64,000 bases of DNA from Zoogloea sp. 1C4 (lineage in GTDB: Bacteria > Pseudomonadota > Gammaproteobacteria > Burkholderiales > Rhodocyclaceae): assembly GCF_009469605.1 (NCBI RefSeq), contig NZ_SSXU01000004.1:248001-312000 (forward strand). The letters run 5' to 3'. Both the position numbers and the translations under genes were made by a program. Positions within the stretch are counted from its first letter, which is position 1. Every line of letters begins with the position of its first letter. Below the pieces are notes generated by a model. The model was not told the DNA's origin. It saw nothing but the letters and a program-made list of their open reading frames with translations, and made no database searches. Below are positions 36,793-47,798 of the stretch, piece after piece.

Positions 36793-38493
36793 ATGCCATC
36801 CGCCCTCCTGCGCCCCAACCCGCTTTCCTGCAGCCTGATCCGCCTTGTGCTGGCGATCTGCGCGGCGCTGATGCTGATCCTCGCCCCCGGCGCCCAGGCC
36901 GCCCGACAGGCCACGCCGCCGCCGGCCGCACCCGCGCCTGCTCCGGCACCGGCCGCCGACGCCCCGGCGGTCGAAGAGGCCGACCTGATCCTGATGAACC
37001 GCACGATCGTACGCTTTCGCGCCAAGTTCCTCGGCGCATCGCCCCGTCAGCGGGCCGAGCGGGGGCAGGCGACGATCAGCGCGATCCTCGAACGGGCCAC
37101 CAGCGACGACGTGGTCGTGCAGCCCAACGCGGTGGGCAACATCCTCCTGATCGACGGCCAGCTGGCCTTCGTGCTCACCCCCGACGACACCGACAAGCTC
37201 GCCGGCGAGACCCTCGCCGCCCTCACCGACAAGACCGTCGCCGTGCTGCGCACCGTGGTCGCCGAATCCCGCGAGAGCCGCGACAGCCGAAGCCTGGCCG
37301 AGGGGCTGGCGGTATCGGCCGGAGCGACGCTGGTGTTCATCACCCTGCTCTACCTGCTCGGCCGGCTGCAGGCGTGGATCACCCGACGCCTCGCCGCCGC
37401 CATCGACGCCCGGGCCGAGCGGCTCAAGCTGGGCGGCACCGAGCTGATCCGCCGCGACCGCATCCTCGCCGCCGTGGGCTGGCTCTCGCGGGCGCTGTTC
37501 TGGCTGCTTGCGGCCCTGCTCGCCTACACCTGGCTGGCCCGCATCCTGGCGCGCTTTCCGTACACCCGGGCGTGGGGCGAGAACCTCGACGACTACCTGC
37601 TGGGCGTGCTGGGCAGGCTCGGGGTCGGCATCCTGCAGACCCTGCCCAACCTGCTCATCGCGCTGCTGATGTTCCTGGTCGCCCGGGCGGTGGTGGGTCT
37701 GCTCAAGCCGGTGTTCGACCACGCGGCCGGCAACAACACCGGCCTCGGCTGGCTCGACAAGGACACGGTGGAGCCGACCCGCAAGATCACCAACATCCTG
37801 ATCTGGATCTTCGCGCTGGTGATGGCCTACCCCTACCTGCCCGGCGCCCAGACCGAGGCCTTCAAGGGCATGTCGGTGCTGATCGGCCTGATGGTGTCGC
37901 TGGGCGCGTCGAGCATCGTGGGCCAGGGCGCCGCCGGGCTCATTCTGATGTACTCGCGCACCCTGCGCACTGGCGAATACGTGCGCATCGGCGACCACGA
38001 AGGCACCGTCGTCGCCATCAGCCTGTTCAACACCCGCCTGCGCACCGGCCGCGGCGCCGAGATCACCCTGCCCAACTCGCTGATCGTCGGCAACGCCACC
38101 CGCAACTATTCGCGCACCCAGGGCGGGCGCGGCTTCATGCTCGACACCACCGTCACCATCGGCTACGACACCCCCTGGCGGCAGGTCGAGGCGATGCTCA
38201 TCGAAGCCGCCCGACGCACCCCCGGCATCTCCGCCGACCCCGCCCCGCGCATCTTCCAGACCGCCCTGTCGGATTTCTACCCCGAATACTGCCTGGTGGT
38301 GCACGCCACGCCGGTCGGCGCCGAGCCGCGGGCGCAGCTGCTGTCGCGACTCCACGCCAACATCCAGGATGTCTTCAACGAATACGGCGTGCAGATCATG
38401 TCGCCCCACTACATCGCCGATCCGGCAACAGAAAAACGCGTTGCGCCCGATAACTGGTATGCACCGCCCGCGCGCAGGCCCGACCCGGCCTGA
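36793..38493 (+). CDS. Large MscS-type mechanosensitive channel with exported N-terminal domain
   Basis: A 566-residue protein. A signal peptide (residues 14–36, ending AQAARQ) is followed by a Pro/Ala linker and a periplasmic domain (about 55–165), four transmembrane helices (about 176–400) and the MscS pore and beta domain, with SLGASSIVGQGAAGLILMYSRTLRTGEYVRIGDHEGTV and LPNSLIVGNATRNYSR. The cytoplasmic cage follows to the C-terminus. It is the YbiO/MscM-like larger type. It probably forms a unit with the following small gene, 43 bp on. Confidence 0.88.
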   Translation: MPSALLRPNPLSCSLIRLVLAICAALMLILAPGAQAARQATPPPAAPAPAPAPAADAPAVEEADLILMNRTIVRFRAKFLGASPRQRAERGQATISAILERATSDDVVVQPNAVGNILLIDGQLAFVLTPDDTDKLAGETLAALTDKTVAVLRTVVAESRESRDSRSLAEGLAVSAGATLVFITLLYLLGRLQAWITRRLAAAIDARAERLKLGGTELIRRDRILAAVGWLSRALFWLLAALLAYTWLARILARFPYTRAWGENLDDYLLGVLGRLGVGILQTLPNLLIALLMFLVARAVVGLLKPVFDHAAGNNTGLGWLDKDTVEPTRKITNILIWIFALVMAYPYLPGAQTEAFKGMSVLIGLMVSLGASSIVGQGAAGLILMYSRTLRTGEYVRIGDHEGTVVAISLFNTRLRTGRGAEITLPNSLIVGNATRNYSRTQGGRGFMLDTTVTIGYDTPWRQVEAMLIEAARRTPGISADPAPRIFQTALSDFYPEYCLVVHATPVGAEPRAQLLSRLHANIQDVFNEYGVQIMSPHYIADPATEKRVAPDNWYAPPARRPDPA

Positions 38494-38536
38494 GCCGCGG
38501 GTTATCATCCATCGTCGTCTGCCCCGGAGCCACGCC

Positions 38537-38770
38537 ATGAGCATCACCCCCGAACGTCGCAAGAACCTCTCCCTGCGCGAACTGGTCGACAAGGCCTACC
38601 TCATCATCGAGCCCTTCTTCGACCCGACCAACGCCTGGAACGGCCAGACCCTCGAGCACCTGGCCTACCGGGTGGTGCGTGACCAGCTCCCCGACATTCC
38701 GCCCGAGGACGTCCAGATCATCGTCTCCGCCTCCACCCGCATCTACCGCGCCAAGCACCCGGGCGCCTGA
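38537..38770 (+). CDS. Small hypothetical protein
   Basis: A 77-residue soluble protein: [53 protein letters not shown], then a short helical end. No known motif. The pattern of alternating hydrophobic and charged residues and codon use are typical of a real gene. It lies between the MscS-type gene and the EamA exporter. Confidence 0.65.
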   Translation: MSITPERRKNLSLRELVDKAYLIIEPFFDPTNAWNGQTLEHLAYRVVRDQLPDIPPEDVQIIVSASTRIYRAKHPGA

Positions 38771-38824
38771 CCGCCCCGCCCGGCGGGCCCCACTGCCCGC
38801 CCCACGCCCCCATCGCCATCCGTC

Positions 38825-39682
38825 GTGACCCGCTTCTATCCCCTCCTGTTCGTCCTGCTGTGGAGCACCGGCTTCATCGGCGCCAAGTACGGCCTGCCCT
38901 ACGCCGAGCCCATCACCTTCCTGTGCGTGCGCTACGGGCTGGTGATCGGGCTGATGGGCCTCGTCGCCCTCGCCACCCGCGCCCCGTGGCCGGCAGCGCC
39001 CCGCCAGTGGCTGCACATCGGCATCACCGGCCTGCTGGTCCATGCGCTCTACCTGGGCGGCGTGTTCTCGGCCATCCACCAGGGCCTGCCGGCGGGGATC
39101 ACCTCGCTGGTGGTCGGGCTGCAGCCGCTCCTCACCGCCCTCGGCGCCGGGCTGTTGCTGGGCGAGCGCGTGCTGCCGCGCCAGTGGGCCGGGCTGGTGC
39201 TGGGCTTTGGCGGCGTCGGGCTGGTGGTGTCGAGCAAGGTGGTGGCGGTGGCCGGTGGCAACGGGCTGCAGGCGATGCTCGTCCCGGCGCTGCTGGCACT
39301 GGCCGGCATCACCGCCGGCACCCTCTACCAGAAGCGCTTCTGCCCCAGCTTCGACCTGCGCACCGGCGCGGTGATCCAGTTCGTGCCCTGCCTTGTGGTG
39401 AGCAGCCTGTTTGCCGCCAGCACCGAGACCATGGTGATCGACTGGTCCGGCCAGTTCGTCTTTGCGCTGCTGTGGCTGGTGCTGGTGCTGTCGGTGGGCG
39501 CCATCAGCCTACTCAACCTGCTGATCCGCAGCGGCAGCGCGGTCAATGTGGCGAGCCTGTTCTACCTCACCCCGCCCACCACCGCGCTCATCGCCTGGGC
39601 GGCCTTCGGCGAGACCCTCACCGGCCTCGCGCTGGTGGGCATGGGCATCACCGTGTTCGGCGTCTGGCTGGCCCGCAAATGA
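38825..39682 (+). CDS. EamA-family (DMT) permease
   Basis: A 285-residue drug/metabolite transporter with ten hydrophobic helices in two EamA repeats; the first begins [23 protein letters not shown], and the second starts about residue 145 ([24 protein letters not shown]). It begins at GTG. Its stop overlaps the ruvC start by 4 bp (ATGA), so the two are translationally coupled. The substrate is unknown; amino acids or metabolites are typical. Confidence 0.88.
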   Translation: MTRFYPLLFVLLWSTGFIGAKYGLPYAEPITFLCVRYGLVIGLMGLVALATRAPWPAAPRQWLHIGITGLLVHALYLGGVFSAIHQGLPAGITSLVVGLQPLLTALGAGLLLGERVLPRQWAGLVLGFGGVGLVVSSKVVAVAGGNGLQAMLVPALLALAGITAGTLYQKRFCPSFDLRTGAVIQFVPCLVVSSLFAASTETMVIDWSGQFVFALLWLVLVLSVGAISLLNLLIRSGSAVNVASLFYLTPPTTALIAWAAFGETLTGLALVGMGITVFGVWLARK

Positions 39683-40233
39683 GCGCACCCGCTGCCTCGG
39701 CCACCGTCGCCACACGCATCCTGGGCATCGACCCGGGCCTGCGCCACACCGGCTTCGGCGTCATCGACACCCTCGGCAGCCAGCTGCGCTACGTGGCCAG
39801 TGGCGTCATCAAGAGCGGCGAAGGCAGCCTGCCCGAGCGCCTCAAGGTGATCCTCGACGGGGTGCGCCAGGTCATCACCACCTACCAGCCCGACCAGGTG
39901 GCGGTGGAGATCGTCTTCGTGAACGTCAATCCACAATCCACCCTGCTGCTGGGCCAGGCCCGGGGCGCGGCGATCTGCGGCGCGGTATCCCACGACCTGC
40001 CGGTGGCCGAATACACCGCGCTGCAGGTCAAGCAGGCGGTGGTCGGCCACGGCAAGGCCGCCAAGGAGCAGGTGTGCCACATGGTCGAGCGTCTGCTGGC
40101 CCTCGAGGCGAGCCCCTCGCCAGACGCCGCCGACGCGCTGGCCTGCGCCATCTGTCATGCCCACGGCAGCACCGGTCTGGCCGCGCTGGCCGGCGTGGGC
40201 ACCCGCAAACGGGGCGGCCGGCTGACCCGCTGA
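39679..40233 (+). CDS. ruvC: Holliday-junction resolvase RuvC
   Basis: A 184-residue RNase H-fold endonuclease. [15 protein letters not shown] carries the first catalytic Asp, [14 protein letters not shown] the Glu, and [15 protein letters not shown] the last two Asp residues; [15 protein letters not shown] is the DNA-binding loop. It cuts Holliday junctions delivered by RuvAB. ruvA and ruvB do not follow; instead a sensor kinase starts 129 bp downstream. The start overlaps the EamA stop. Confidence 0.95.
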   Translation: MSAPAASATVATRILGIDPGLRHTGFGVIDTLGSQLRYVASGVIKSGEGSLPERLKVILDGVRQVITTYQPDQVAVEIVFVNVNPQSTLLLGQARGAAICGAVSHDLPVAEYTALQVKQAVVGHGKAAKEQVCHMVERLLALEASPSPDAADALACAICHAHGSTGLAALAGVGTRKRGGRLTR

Positions 40234-40362
40234 ACATCACGGCCGCGCCGTGGCGAAACATGCGCCGCCGTGGGCAGTAATGCACAGCGGGTTTTTTGTA
40301 ATCGCGTATAAAGCCTTCATGCTGGCGCGCCGTCGACAGTTCGATCTCGTCATATCCGGACC

Positions 40363-43300
40363 ATGCCTCCGTCTTCGCCTTTCCCCTCCGTCCTGACGAA
40401 CAACCTGTTGATCAGCCTGGCGTATATCGCCCTCGGCTGGCTGGCGACTGGGCTGGCCGTGGCGGGGGGCTACGCCAGCCCCGTCTTCCCCGCTGCCGGC
40501 CTGGCGCTGGCGGCGGTGCTCTATCTGGGCGTGCCGGCGCTGCCGGGGGTGTGGATCGGTTCGATGGCGCTTCACCTGCTGCTCGCTTATGTCAATTCGT
40601 CCCTGAGCACCGCCGACACCATCGCCGCGATGGCCATCGCCAGCGGCGCAACAGCCCAGGCCTGGCTGGGCCGGGCGCTGATCCAGCGCTGGCAGGGCGA
40701 CCAATGGCGCACCCTCGACAACGCCACCGCGGTGTTCCGCTTCCTGCTGCTGGGCGGCCCGCTGGCGTGCCTGGTGTCGGCCACCATCGGCATCCTCAGC
40801 CTGTTCCTCACCGGCGTGCTCAGCCGGCCGGCGCTGCCCTTCGCGTGGTGGAACTGGTTTGCCGGCGACGCCTTCGGGGTGCTCACCTTCACTCCGCTCA
40901 CCCTGTGCTTCCTGCTCACCAACGATCCCCTCTGGCAGGCCCGGCGGCGGCGCATGGTGATCCCCGTCGCGGCCACCCTGGCGATGGCCACCGCGGCCTT
41001 CCACGCCGCCGCGAACTGGGAGCGCAGCGAGGTCGAACACCACCTGCAGAACGACGGCCTGCGCATCCACCAGCGCATCAGCGACCGCCTGCTGAGCCAC
41101 CGGGAAGTCCTGCAGTCCCTGCGCAGTTTCATCGAGGTCACGCCCGACCTCACCGACAGCCGCTTCAACGCCTTCACCCGGTCGCCCCTGCAGAACAACC
41201 CCGATCTCCACGCCCTCAGCTTCAACACCTTCGTGCGCGATGCCGACCGGGCTGCTTTCGAGGCCGCCATGGGCCGTCAGCTCGGCCGCGCCGATTTCCA
41301 GATCACCGAGCGGAGCATCGACGGCATCCTGCAGCGCGCCGGCAAGCGCGACACCTACGTGCCGGTCACCCTCATCGCCCCGGCGGCAAGCAACCAGCGC
41401 GCCATCGGCTTCGACATCGCCTCCGAGGCGATCCGCTGGGATGCGGTCAACCGGGCCCTCGGCCAGCGCAGCGGCATCTACGTCACGGCCCCCATCCTGC
41501 TGGTCCAGGAGAACCAGGTGGCGGTGCTCACCCTGGCGCCGGTGCTGCAGCCCGGCAGCACCCAGCTCCGGGGCTTTGCGGTGGCCATCATCCAGGTCGG
41601 GCAGCTGGTCGAGCGCGCCCTGCGCGACACCCTGCCCACCGGCCTCAACGTGTCCCTCACCGACCCCTACGCCATCGGCAGCGTACGCCGCCTCGACAAC
41701 GGCGAATCCCCCGTGAGCAGCGGCAAGCCGGAGCACCAGTGGGAGCACAAGCTCGCCTTCGGCGACCGGGAATGGCTGCTCAAGGTGAGCGCCGACGAGC
41801 GCTACCTCGAATCCCAGCGCTCCCTCAACGCCTGGGCCGTGGGCGTCGCCGGCCTGCTGTTCACCACTCTGCTGCAGGCCCTCTTCATGAGCCTCACCGG
41901 GCGCAACTGGATCATCCAGCGCCAGGTGGACCGCCAGACCGCCGACCTCGCCGCCAAGAACCGCGAGCTCGCCCTCGCCACCATCTCCATCAACAAGTCG
42001 CCGGATGCCGCCTTCTGGGTGCTGCCGGACGCCCGCATCGTGCGGGTCAATCCCGCCGCCTGCCGGCTGCTCGGCTATCCGGCCGAGGCGCTGCTCACCC
42101 TGCGCGTGCCCGAGATCGCGCCGGACATCAGCGAAGCCAGCTGGAGCGCCCTGTGGAATCGGGTGTGGGCCAACGGTTCGGATGTCTTCGAATCCATCCA
42201 CCGCTGCAAGGACGGCAGCGAGATCACGGTGGCGGTGGTCGCCAGCCTGGTCAGCGCCGACGGCACCGACTACCTCTACGCCAGCGTGCGCGACATCTCC
42301 GAGCGCAAGGCCGCCGAGGCCGAACTCACCCGCCATCGCGACTACCTCGAGGAGCTCGTCGCCGCCCGCACCGCCGACCTCTCGGTGGCCAAGGAGGCCG
42401 CCGAAGCCGCCAACCGGGCCAAGAGCAGCTTCCTCGCCAACATGAGCCACGAACTGCGTACCCCGATGCACGCGATCATCGGCCTCACCCACCTGCTCCA
42501 CCGCAACAACGCCGATCCCGCCCAGCACGACCGCCTCGACAAGATCTCCAGCGCCGCCACCCACCTGCTCCAGCAGCTGGGCGACGTGCTCGAACTTGCC
42601 CGCATCGACGCCGAACGGATCGCCATCGAGCAGACCCGCTTCACCATCGACGAACTCATCCACCGGATCATCGACCTGCTCGGCGCCAGCCTGGAAGGCA
42701 AGGGCCTCGGCCTGCAGCTCGACATCGACCCCGACCTCGCCGGCCGCCCGCTGATCGGCGATCCGCTGCGCATCCAGCAGGTGCTCGCCCACGTCGTCGG
42801 CAACGCGGTGAAGTTCACCAGCACCGGGATGATCGTCATCCGCGCCCGCCTCACCGACGCGCACGCCAGCGGCGCCCTGCTCCACATCGAGGTGCAGGAC
42901 AGCGGGATCGGCATCACCGCGGCCGACCAGGAACGCATCTTCAACCCCTTCGAGCAGGCCGACGGCTCCGTCACCCGGCGCTTCGGCGGCACCGGGCTGG
43001 GCCTCGCCATCTGCCGCCGCCTCACCCGGCTGATGGGCGGCGACATCGGCGTGACGAGCGAACCGGGCCACGGCAGCACCTTCTGGATCACCCTGCGGGT
43101 CGGCGTGCTGCCCGGCGACGCCAGCGGCGCAGCGCCAGTCGAGCTCACCGCCGCCGAAGCCGAACGCCGGCTGCGCGCCGAGCACGGCCACCGCCGCCTG
43201 CTGCTGGTGGAAGACGACTGGGTGAACCAGGAAGTCAGCCTCGAGCTGCTCCGCAACGAGCTCGGCCTGCAGGTCGACCTCGCCCCCGACGGCGCCGAAG

Positions 43301-43641
43301 CCGTGCGGATGACCACCGACACCGCCTACGACCTGATCCTGATGGACGTCCAGATGCCGATCATGGACGGCCTCACGGCCACGCGCACCATCCGCGCCCG
43401 CCCCGGCCCCTGCGCCCGGGCGCCGATCGTCGCGATGACCGCCAACACCTTCGACGAAGACCGCAAGGCCTGCTTTGATGCCGGCATGAACGACTTCATC
43501 CCCAAGCCGGCCGACCCGGACCAGCTCTTCATCACCCTGCTGCGCTGGCTCGAAGGCCCCGCCCCCGCCGCCTATCCGGCCACGGCGTCCCACAGCAGCT
43601 TGACCCCCGACAGCCCCAGCGCTGCGGTGGCCAGCAGATAG
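40363..43641 (+). CDS. MASE1–CHASE–PAS hybrid sensor histidine kinase
   Basis: A 1092-residue membrane kinase. An N-terminal MASE1 region with about eight helices (residues 10–215), a periplasmic CHASE domain (about 230–430), a further transmembrane helix (about 490–510), a PAS domain (about 540–650), HisKA with His696 in NMSHELRTP, the HATPase (about 800–910; [15 protein letters not shown]), and a C-terminal REC domain with Asp995 in [11 protein letters not shown]. It senses an external ligand and relays phosphate within the cell. The last 70 bp overlap the end of the convergent TauE-type gene. It is followed by an HD-GYP protein and another hybrid kinase, so the group probably acts in one signal network. 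Confidence 0.92.
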   Translation: MPPSSPFPSVLTNNLLISLAYIALGWLATGLAVAGGYASPVFPAAGLALAAVLYLGVPALPGVWIGSMALHLLLAYVNSSLSTADTIAAMAIASGATAQAWLGRALIQRWQGDQWRTLDNATAVFRFLLLGGPLACLVSATIGILSLFLTGVLSRPALPFAWWNWFAGDAFGVLTFTPLTLCFLLTNDPLWQARRRRMVIPVAATLAMATAAFHAAANWERSEVEHHLQNDGLRIHQRISDRLLSHREVLQSLRSFIEVTPDLTDSRFNAFTRSPLQNNPDLHALSFNTFVRDADRAAFEAAMGRQLGRADFQITERSIDGILQRAGKRDTYVPVTLIAPAASNQRAIGFDIASEAIRWDAVNRALGQRSGIYVTAPILLVQENQVAVLTLAPVLQPGSTQLRGFAVAIIQVGQLVERALRDTLPTGLNVSLTDPYAIGSVRRLDNGESPVSSGKPEHQWEHKLAFGDREWLLKVSADERYLESQRSLNAWAVGVAGLLFTTLLQALFMSLTGRNWIIQRQVDRQTADLAAKNRELALATISINKSPDAAFWVLPDARIVRVNPAACRLLGYPAEALLTLRVPEIAPDISEASWSALWNRVWANGSDVFESIHRCKDGSEITVAVVASLVSADGTDYLYASVRDISERKAAEAELTRHRDYLEELVAARTADLSVAKEAAEAANRAKSSFLANMSHELRTPMHAIIGLTHLLHRNNADPAQHDRLDKISSAATHLLQQLGDVLELARIDAERIAIEQTRFTIDELIHRIIDLLGASLEGKGLGLQLDIDPDLAGRPLIGDPLRIQQVLAHVVGNAVKFTSTGMIVIRARLTDAHASGALLHIEVQDSGIGITAADQERIFNPFEQADGSVTRRFGGTGLGLAICRRLTRLMGGDIGVTSEPGHGSTFWITLRVGVLPGDASGAAPVELTAAEAERRLRAEHGHRRLLLVEDDWVNQEVSLELLRNELGLQVDLAPDGAEAVRMTTDTAYDLILMDVQMPIMDGLTATRTIRARPGPCARAPIVAMTANTFDEDRKACFDAGMNDFIPKPADPDQLFITLLRWLEGPAPAAYPATASHSSLTPDSPSAAVASR

Positions 43642-44321
43642 AAGGGCCGCTCCGGGATGCGCTGGAGCAGGCGCATCCCCGTCCACACCCCCACCGGCAC
43701 TAGCGGCAACAGCATCGCCGACATCACCAGCGTGTCGCGGGTGAACAGGTCCAGCCCCAGATAGAACGGCAGCTTGGCCAGGTTGAGCGCCGCAAAGAAG
43801 AACACCGACGTCGCCGCAAAGGCCTGCCGCGGCAGGCCGCGGGTCAGCAGGTAGATCATCAGCGGCGGCCCACCCGCGTGGGCCAGGGTGCTGGTGAAGC
43901 CCGCCCCCACCCCACACAGCCGGGCCAGACGCGGCAGCGGCGCCGTGTGGGCTTCGGCCTTCGGCTTGCGCAGCAGCCGGTCCGCGGCAAACACCACCGC
44001 AATCAGCCCCACCGCGCCCTTCACCATCCGGTCCGACATCACCCCGAAGGCCAGCGTGCCCAGCGCGATGCCCGCCAGCGACGCCGGCAGCAGCAGGCGC
44101 AGCTCGGCCCAGTCGGCCTTGCCCCGCCAGGCGCGGATGCCGAAGAGGTCCATCGCGATCAGCACCGGCAGCATCACCGCCACCGCGTCCCGCGGCGACA
44201 TCCACATGGACATGAAAGGCACTGCCAGCCCGCCCAGGGCGCCGCCAAGGCCGGACTTGGAGATGCCGGTAAGCAGGATGGCGATCGCGGTGACGATCCA
44301 GCCGGTAGCATCGAGGTGCAT
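43572..44321 (-). CDS. TauE/SafE-family permease
   Basis: A 249-residue membrane protein with seven to eight helices. [24 protein letters not shown] is the first TauE/SafE repeat, and [21 protein letters not shown] the second with the characteristic HAGGPP. An extended start at 44603 would run through the promoter and N-terminus of the HD-GYP gene and is rejected. Its end overlaps the kinase end by 70 bp. It is divergent from the HD-GYP gene. Confidence 0.88.
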   Translation of the reverse strand: MHLDATGWIVTAIAILLTGISKSGLGGALGGLAVPFMSMWMSPRDAVAVMLPVLIAMDLFGIRAWRGKADWAELRLLLPASLAGIALGTLAFGVMSDRMVKGAVGLIAVVFAADRLLRKPKAEAHTAPLPRLARLCGVGAGFTSTLAHAGGPPLMIYLLTRGLPRQAFAATSVFFFAALNLAKLPFYLGLDLFTRDTLVMSAMLLPLVPVGVWTGMRLLQRIPERPFYLLATAALGLSGVKLLWDAVAG

Positions 44322-44439
44322 GGGCGCATTTCGGAGAACGGGCGTGAACGATGCCACAAACTGCGCAACGCTTTTCCGATGCACTAAACTTCCTGACGCC
44401 ACCGCCGAAAATTGGGCATTGCCCCTCGCCGCCCGCACC

Positions 44440-45729
44440 ATGCCGCCCGAGCCTCCCCAGGACCATCTCGTCACGCCCGAACAGTTGTGCGTCGGCCTGT
44501 TCGTCCACCTCGACCTGCCGTGGTTCAGCCACCCGTTCAGCTTCAACAGCTTCAAGATCCGCTCGGCGGACCAGCTGAAGACCCTGCGCGAGCTGGGCGT
44601 CACCCGTTTCCGCTACGACCCCGAACGCTCCGACGTGCAGCCCCGCGGCACGGCGCCGGCCGCCCCCGCCGCGCCGCCCCCGCCGCCGGTCGAGGAAGAC
44701 CCCGCCACCTGCGCGGCCCTCGCCGCCAAGCGCGAGCGGATCGCCCGCCTGGCCCAGCGCAAGCGTCAGGTCATCGAAGTCGAAAAAGCCTTCGTGAAGG
44801 CCGCCGGGGTGATGCGCAACATCAACAAGAACCTCTTCGCCCGCCCCAAGGAGTGCCTCGAAGAGGTGGACGAGCTGGTCAACCAGATGGTTGTCGCCTT
44901 CCTCGACCAGCCCGAGGCCGCGCTGCATGTGATGGGCGAGCACGCCGCCGGCGAGGAGGCCTATTTCCACGGCCTCAACGTGTCGATCCTGTCGATGATG
45001 CTCGCCAAGGATCTCGGCTTCTCCCGCAGCCAGAGCCAACTGCTGGGCGTCGGGGCGCTGCTCCACGACATCGGCCTCGCCGACATCCCCGAACGGATCG
45101 CCCGGGCGCGGCACGAACTCACCACCCCCGAACGCAACCTGCGCGAGCTGCACTGCGAATACGGCGTGCGCCTCGGCAAGCAGATCGGCCTGCCCGAGCC
45201 GGTGCTGCGCATCATCGCCCAGCACCACGAACTCGCCGACGGCAGCGGCTACCCGCGCCACCTGAAGGGCGACCAGATCGACCCGCTGGCCCGCCTCGTC
45301 GCGCTGGTGAATTACTACGACAACCTGTGCAACCCGGGCGACCTCGCCAAGGCCCTAACGCCCCACGAGGCCCTGTCGATGATGTTCGCCCAGCGCCGCA
45401 ACAAGTTCGATGGCCAGGCCCTGCAGGTGATGATCCGCAGCCTCGGCGTGTATCCGCCGGGCTCGGTGGTGCGCCTGTCCAATGACGCGCTGGCGCTGGT
45501 CTCGTCGGTCAATCCGGTCAAGCCCCTGCGCCCGTGGGTCACCGTGTTCGACCCGGACATCCCCCGCGACGAGGCGATCATGCTCGATCTCGAACAGGAG
45601 CCCGACATCAACATCGCCAAGGCCCTGCGCCCGATCCACCTGCCGCCCGACGTGTACGAATACCTCAGCCCCCGCAAGCGCGTGACCTACTACTTCGACG
45701 CCGACTCCCGGCAGGGACGCAACCCATGA
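44440..45729 (+). CDS. HD-GYP cyclic-di-GMP phosphodiesterase with DUF3391
   Basis: A 429-residue protein. The N-terminal DUF3391 (about 10–130: PEQLCVGLFVHLDLPWFSHPF) precedes the HD-GYP domain. Catalytic residues are complete: the HD pair His209–Asp210 in LLHDIGLADIPE, the HHE at His262–His263 and the GYP as GSGYP. HD-GYP enzymes hydrolyse c-di-GMP to GMP. Its stop overlaps the start of the hybrid kinase (ATGA), so the phosphodiesterase and the kinase are translationally coupled. It carries a Pro-rich linker (APAAPPPPPVEEDP). Confidence 0.92.
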   Translation: MPPEPPQDHLVTPEQLCVGLFVHLDLPWFSHPFSFNSFKIRSADQLKTLRELGVTRFRYDPERSDVQPRGTAPAAPAAPPPPPVEEDPATCAALAAKRERIARLAQRKRQVIEVEKAFVKAAGVMRNINKNLFARPKECLEEVDELVNQMVVAFLDQPEAALHVMGEHAAGEEAYFHGLNVSILSMMLAKDLGFSRSQSQLLGVGALLHDIGLADIPERIARARHELTTPERNLRELHCEYGVRLGKQIGLPEPVLRIIAQHHELADGSGYPRHLKGDQIDPLARLVALVNYYDNLCNPGDLAKALTPHEALSMMFAQRRNKFDGQALQVMIRSLGVYPPGSVVRLSNDALALVSSVNPVKPLRPWVTVFDPDIPRDEAIMLDLEQEPDINIAKALRPIHLPPDVYEYLSPRKRVTYYFDADSRQGRNP

Positions 45730-47651
45730 ACAGCCGCTACCAGGACATCCTGCTCGGCGCCGCAGGGGAGATCCTGCTGCTGGTCGACCCGGCCAGCCTC
45801 ACCATCCTCGCCGCCAGCCCGGCCACCGCGCGCCTGCTCGGCCAGCCCGTGGAGGCGCTGGCCGGCCTGCCCATCACCGAGATCGAATGCGCGCTCTCCG
45901 ACGTGTTCTTCTGGGAAGAGGTGCGCACCGGCGGCATCACCGAAGAGCAGACCATGGAGGGCCTGTACCGGCGTGCCGACGGCAACCTGCTCGAAGCCCG
46001 CAAGACCGTCCGCCGCCTGCCCGAGGGCATCCTGGTGTGCGCCACCGACGTGGGCGCCCAGCGCCGCGCCGAGGACGAACTGGCCGAGATGACCTCCCGC
46101 CTGCGGGCCACCCTCGAAGCCACCGCCGACGGCATCCTGGTGCTCGACGGCAACGGCCGCATCGCCAACATGAACCGCCGCCTCGCCGGCCTGTGGGGGC
46201 TGCCCGAGGCGCTGCTGGCCCGCCACGACGACCAGGCCATCCTCGAACACCTGATCCACGCGGTCGAAGACCCGGCCGCCCTGCGCACCCTGCTCACCAC
46301 CCACAGCCAGGATCTCAGCGAGACCTTCGACACCCTGCCCCTGCGCGACGGGCGGATCTTCGAGGCCAGCTCCCGCCCCGCCCGCCACGACGACGAGGTG
46401 ATCGGCCGGGTGTTCTGCATCACCGACGTCACCGAACGCCACAAGGCCGAGCAGGCCCTGATCGCCGCCCGCGACGCCGCCACCTCCGCCAGCAAGGCCA
46501 AGAGCGACTTCCTGGCGATGATGTCCCACGAGATCCGCACCCCGATGAACGGCATCATCGGGATGGCCCAGCTCCTGCGCATGACGCCCCAGAGCGACGA
46601 GCAGCGGGACTACATCACCACCATCCTGTCGAGCAGCGAAGCCCTGCTGTCGATCATCAACGACATCCTCGACTACTCGAAGATCGAGGCCCGCAAGCTC
46701 AACCTCGAAAAGATCAGCTTCGACCTGCGCCAGGTGGTCAGCGACGTGGACAAGCTGTTCCGCCCGAAGGCCGTCGAACAGGGCCTGACCTTCGCCACCG
46801 CGGTCACCAGCGACGTGCCCCACGTGCTGCTGGGCGACCCGATCCGCGTCCGCCAGATCCTCGTCAATCTGGTCAGCAACGCCTTCAAGTTCACCGCCAG
46901 CGGGCGCATCGACGTGATGGTGGCGGTGGGCGAGCGCGAAGGCGGGCGCATCCAGCTGCAGGTCAGCGTCACCGACACCGGCATCGGCATCGGCCCGGAC
47001 AAGTGCCGCAACATCTTCACCCCGTTCGAGCAGGCCGACATGTCCACCACCCGCCGCTACGGCGGCACCGGCCTCGGCCTGTCCATCTGCCGCATGCTGT
47101 GCGACCTGATGGACGGCGAGATCGGCGTGGACTCCGAGGAAGGCGTCGGCTCGCGCTTCTGGTTCACCATCCGGCTCGAGGCGGGCGCCGACGAGACCAT
47201 CGCCGGCAGTGCCAGCGCACCGCGGCCGATCCTGCGCCAGGGCACGCGCATCCTGGTGGCCGAAGACAACCCCATCAACTGCACCGTGATCGCCCGGATG
47301 CTCGAACACTTCGGCGCCCAGGACATCACCTTCGCCGCCAACGGCGAGGACGCCCTCACCCGCTGTGCCGAGCGCAGCTTCGACCTCATCTTCATGGATG
47401 CCCGCATGCCGCGGATGGACGGCCTTACCGCCACCCAGGCGCTGCGGGAAAGAGGCACCACCACCTACATCATCGGGGTGAGCGCCGACGCGATGACCGA
47501 GGAGCGGGACGCCGCCCTCGCTGCCGGCATGGACGACTACCTGCCCAAGCCGATCAGCCAGGTCGCCCTGGCCGCGGCCATCGAAGGCTGGCGCCAGCGG
47601 ATGGTGGCGATGCGTCAGCTGGAACAGCGCCGCGACGGCGACAAAATGTAA
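45726..47651 (+). CDS. PAS–PAS hybrid sensor histidine kinase
   Basis: A 641-residue soluble kinase without a membrane helix. Two PAS modules (about 5–120 and 125–245), HisKA with His268 in MMSHEIRTPMNG, the HATPase (VTDTGIGIGPD, GGTGLGLSI) and a C-terminal REC domain with Asp558 in FMDARMPRMDG. It is coupled to the upstream HD-GYP gene by a 4-bp overlap. The REC domain has no output domain, so it may phosphorelay to another protein or govern the HD-GYP partner. Confidence 0.92.
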   Translation: MNSRYQDILLGAAGEILLLVDPASLTILAASPATARLLGQPVEALAGLPITEIECALSDVFFWEEVRTGGITEEQTMEGLYRRADGNLLEARKTVRRLPEGILVCATDVGAQRRAEDELAEMTSRLRATLEATADGILVLDGNGRIANMNRRLAGLWGLPEALLARHDDQAILEHLIHAVEDPAALRTLLTTHSQDLSETFDTLPLRDGRIFEASSRPARHDDEVIGRVFCITDVTERHKAEQALIAARDAATSASKAKSDFLAMMSHEIRTPMNGIIGMAQLLRMTPQSDEQRDYITTILSSSEALLSIINDILDYSKIEARKLNLEKISFDLRQVVSDVDKLFRPKAVEQGLTFATAVTSDVPHVLLGDPIRVRQILVNLVSNAFKFTASGRIDVMVAVGEREGGRIQLQVSVTDTGIGIGPDKCRNIFTPFEQADMSTTRRYGGTGLGLSICRMLCDLMDGEIGVDSEEGVGSRFWFTIRLEAGADETIAGSASAPRPILRQGTRILVAEDNPINCTVIARMLEHFGAQDITFAANGEDALTRCAERSFDLIFMDARMPRMDGLTATQALRERGTTTYIIGVSADAMTEERDAALAAGMDDYLPKPISQVALAAAIEGWRQRMVAMRQLEQRRDGDKM

Positions 47652-47798
47652 GCTTTCTCCCGCCCCGCGCCCGGTGGCGACGGGGAATAGCCGCCGCCAA
47701 GCCACAGATTCACTTACAAATCCCCGCCGGGGCGCCGCCCCGCGCCGGCTATTCTTGGCTCAGCCGGGTAACTCGCCCGGGACCCGAGGAGAAGCCAG

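Noticed and set aside
40237-45261. A minus-strand open frame of 1674 codons
   Set aside because: It is antisense to the MASE1 kinase, the HD-GYP gene and others. Its protein is Gly/Arg/Ala/His-rich with no domain, as expected for a high-GC shadow frame.
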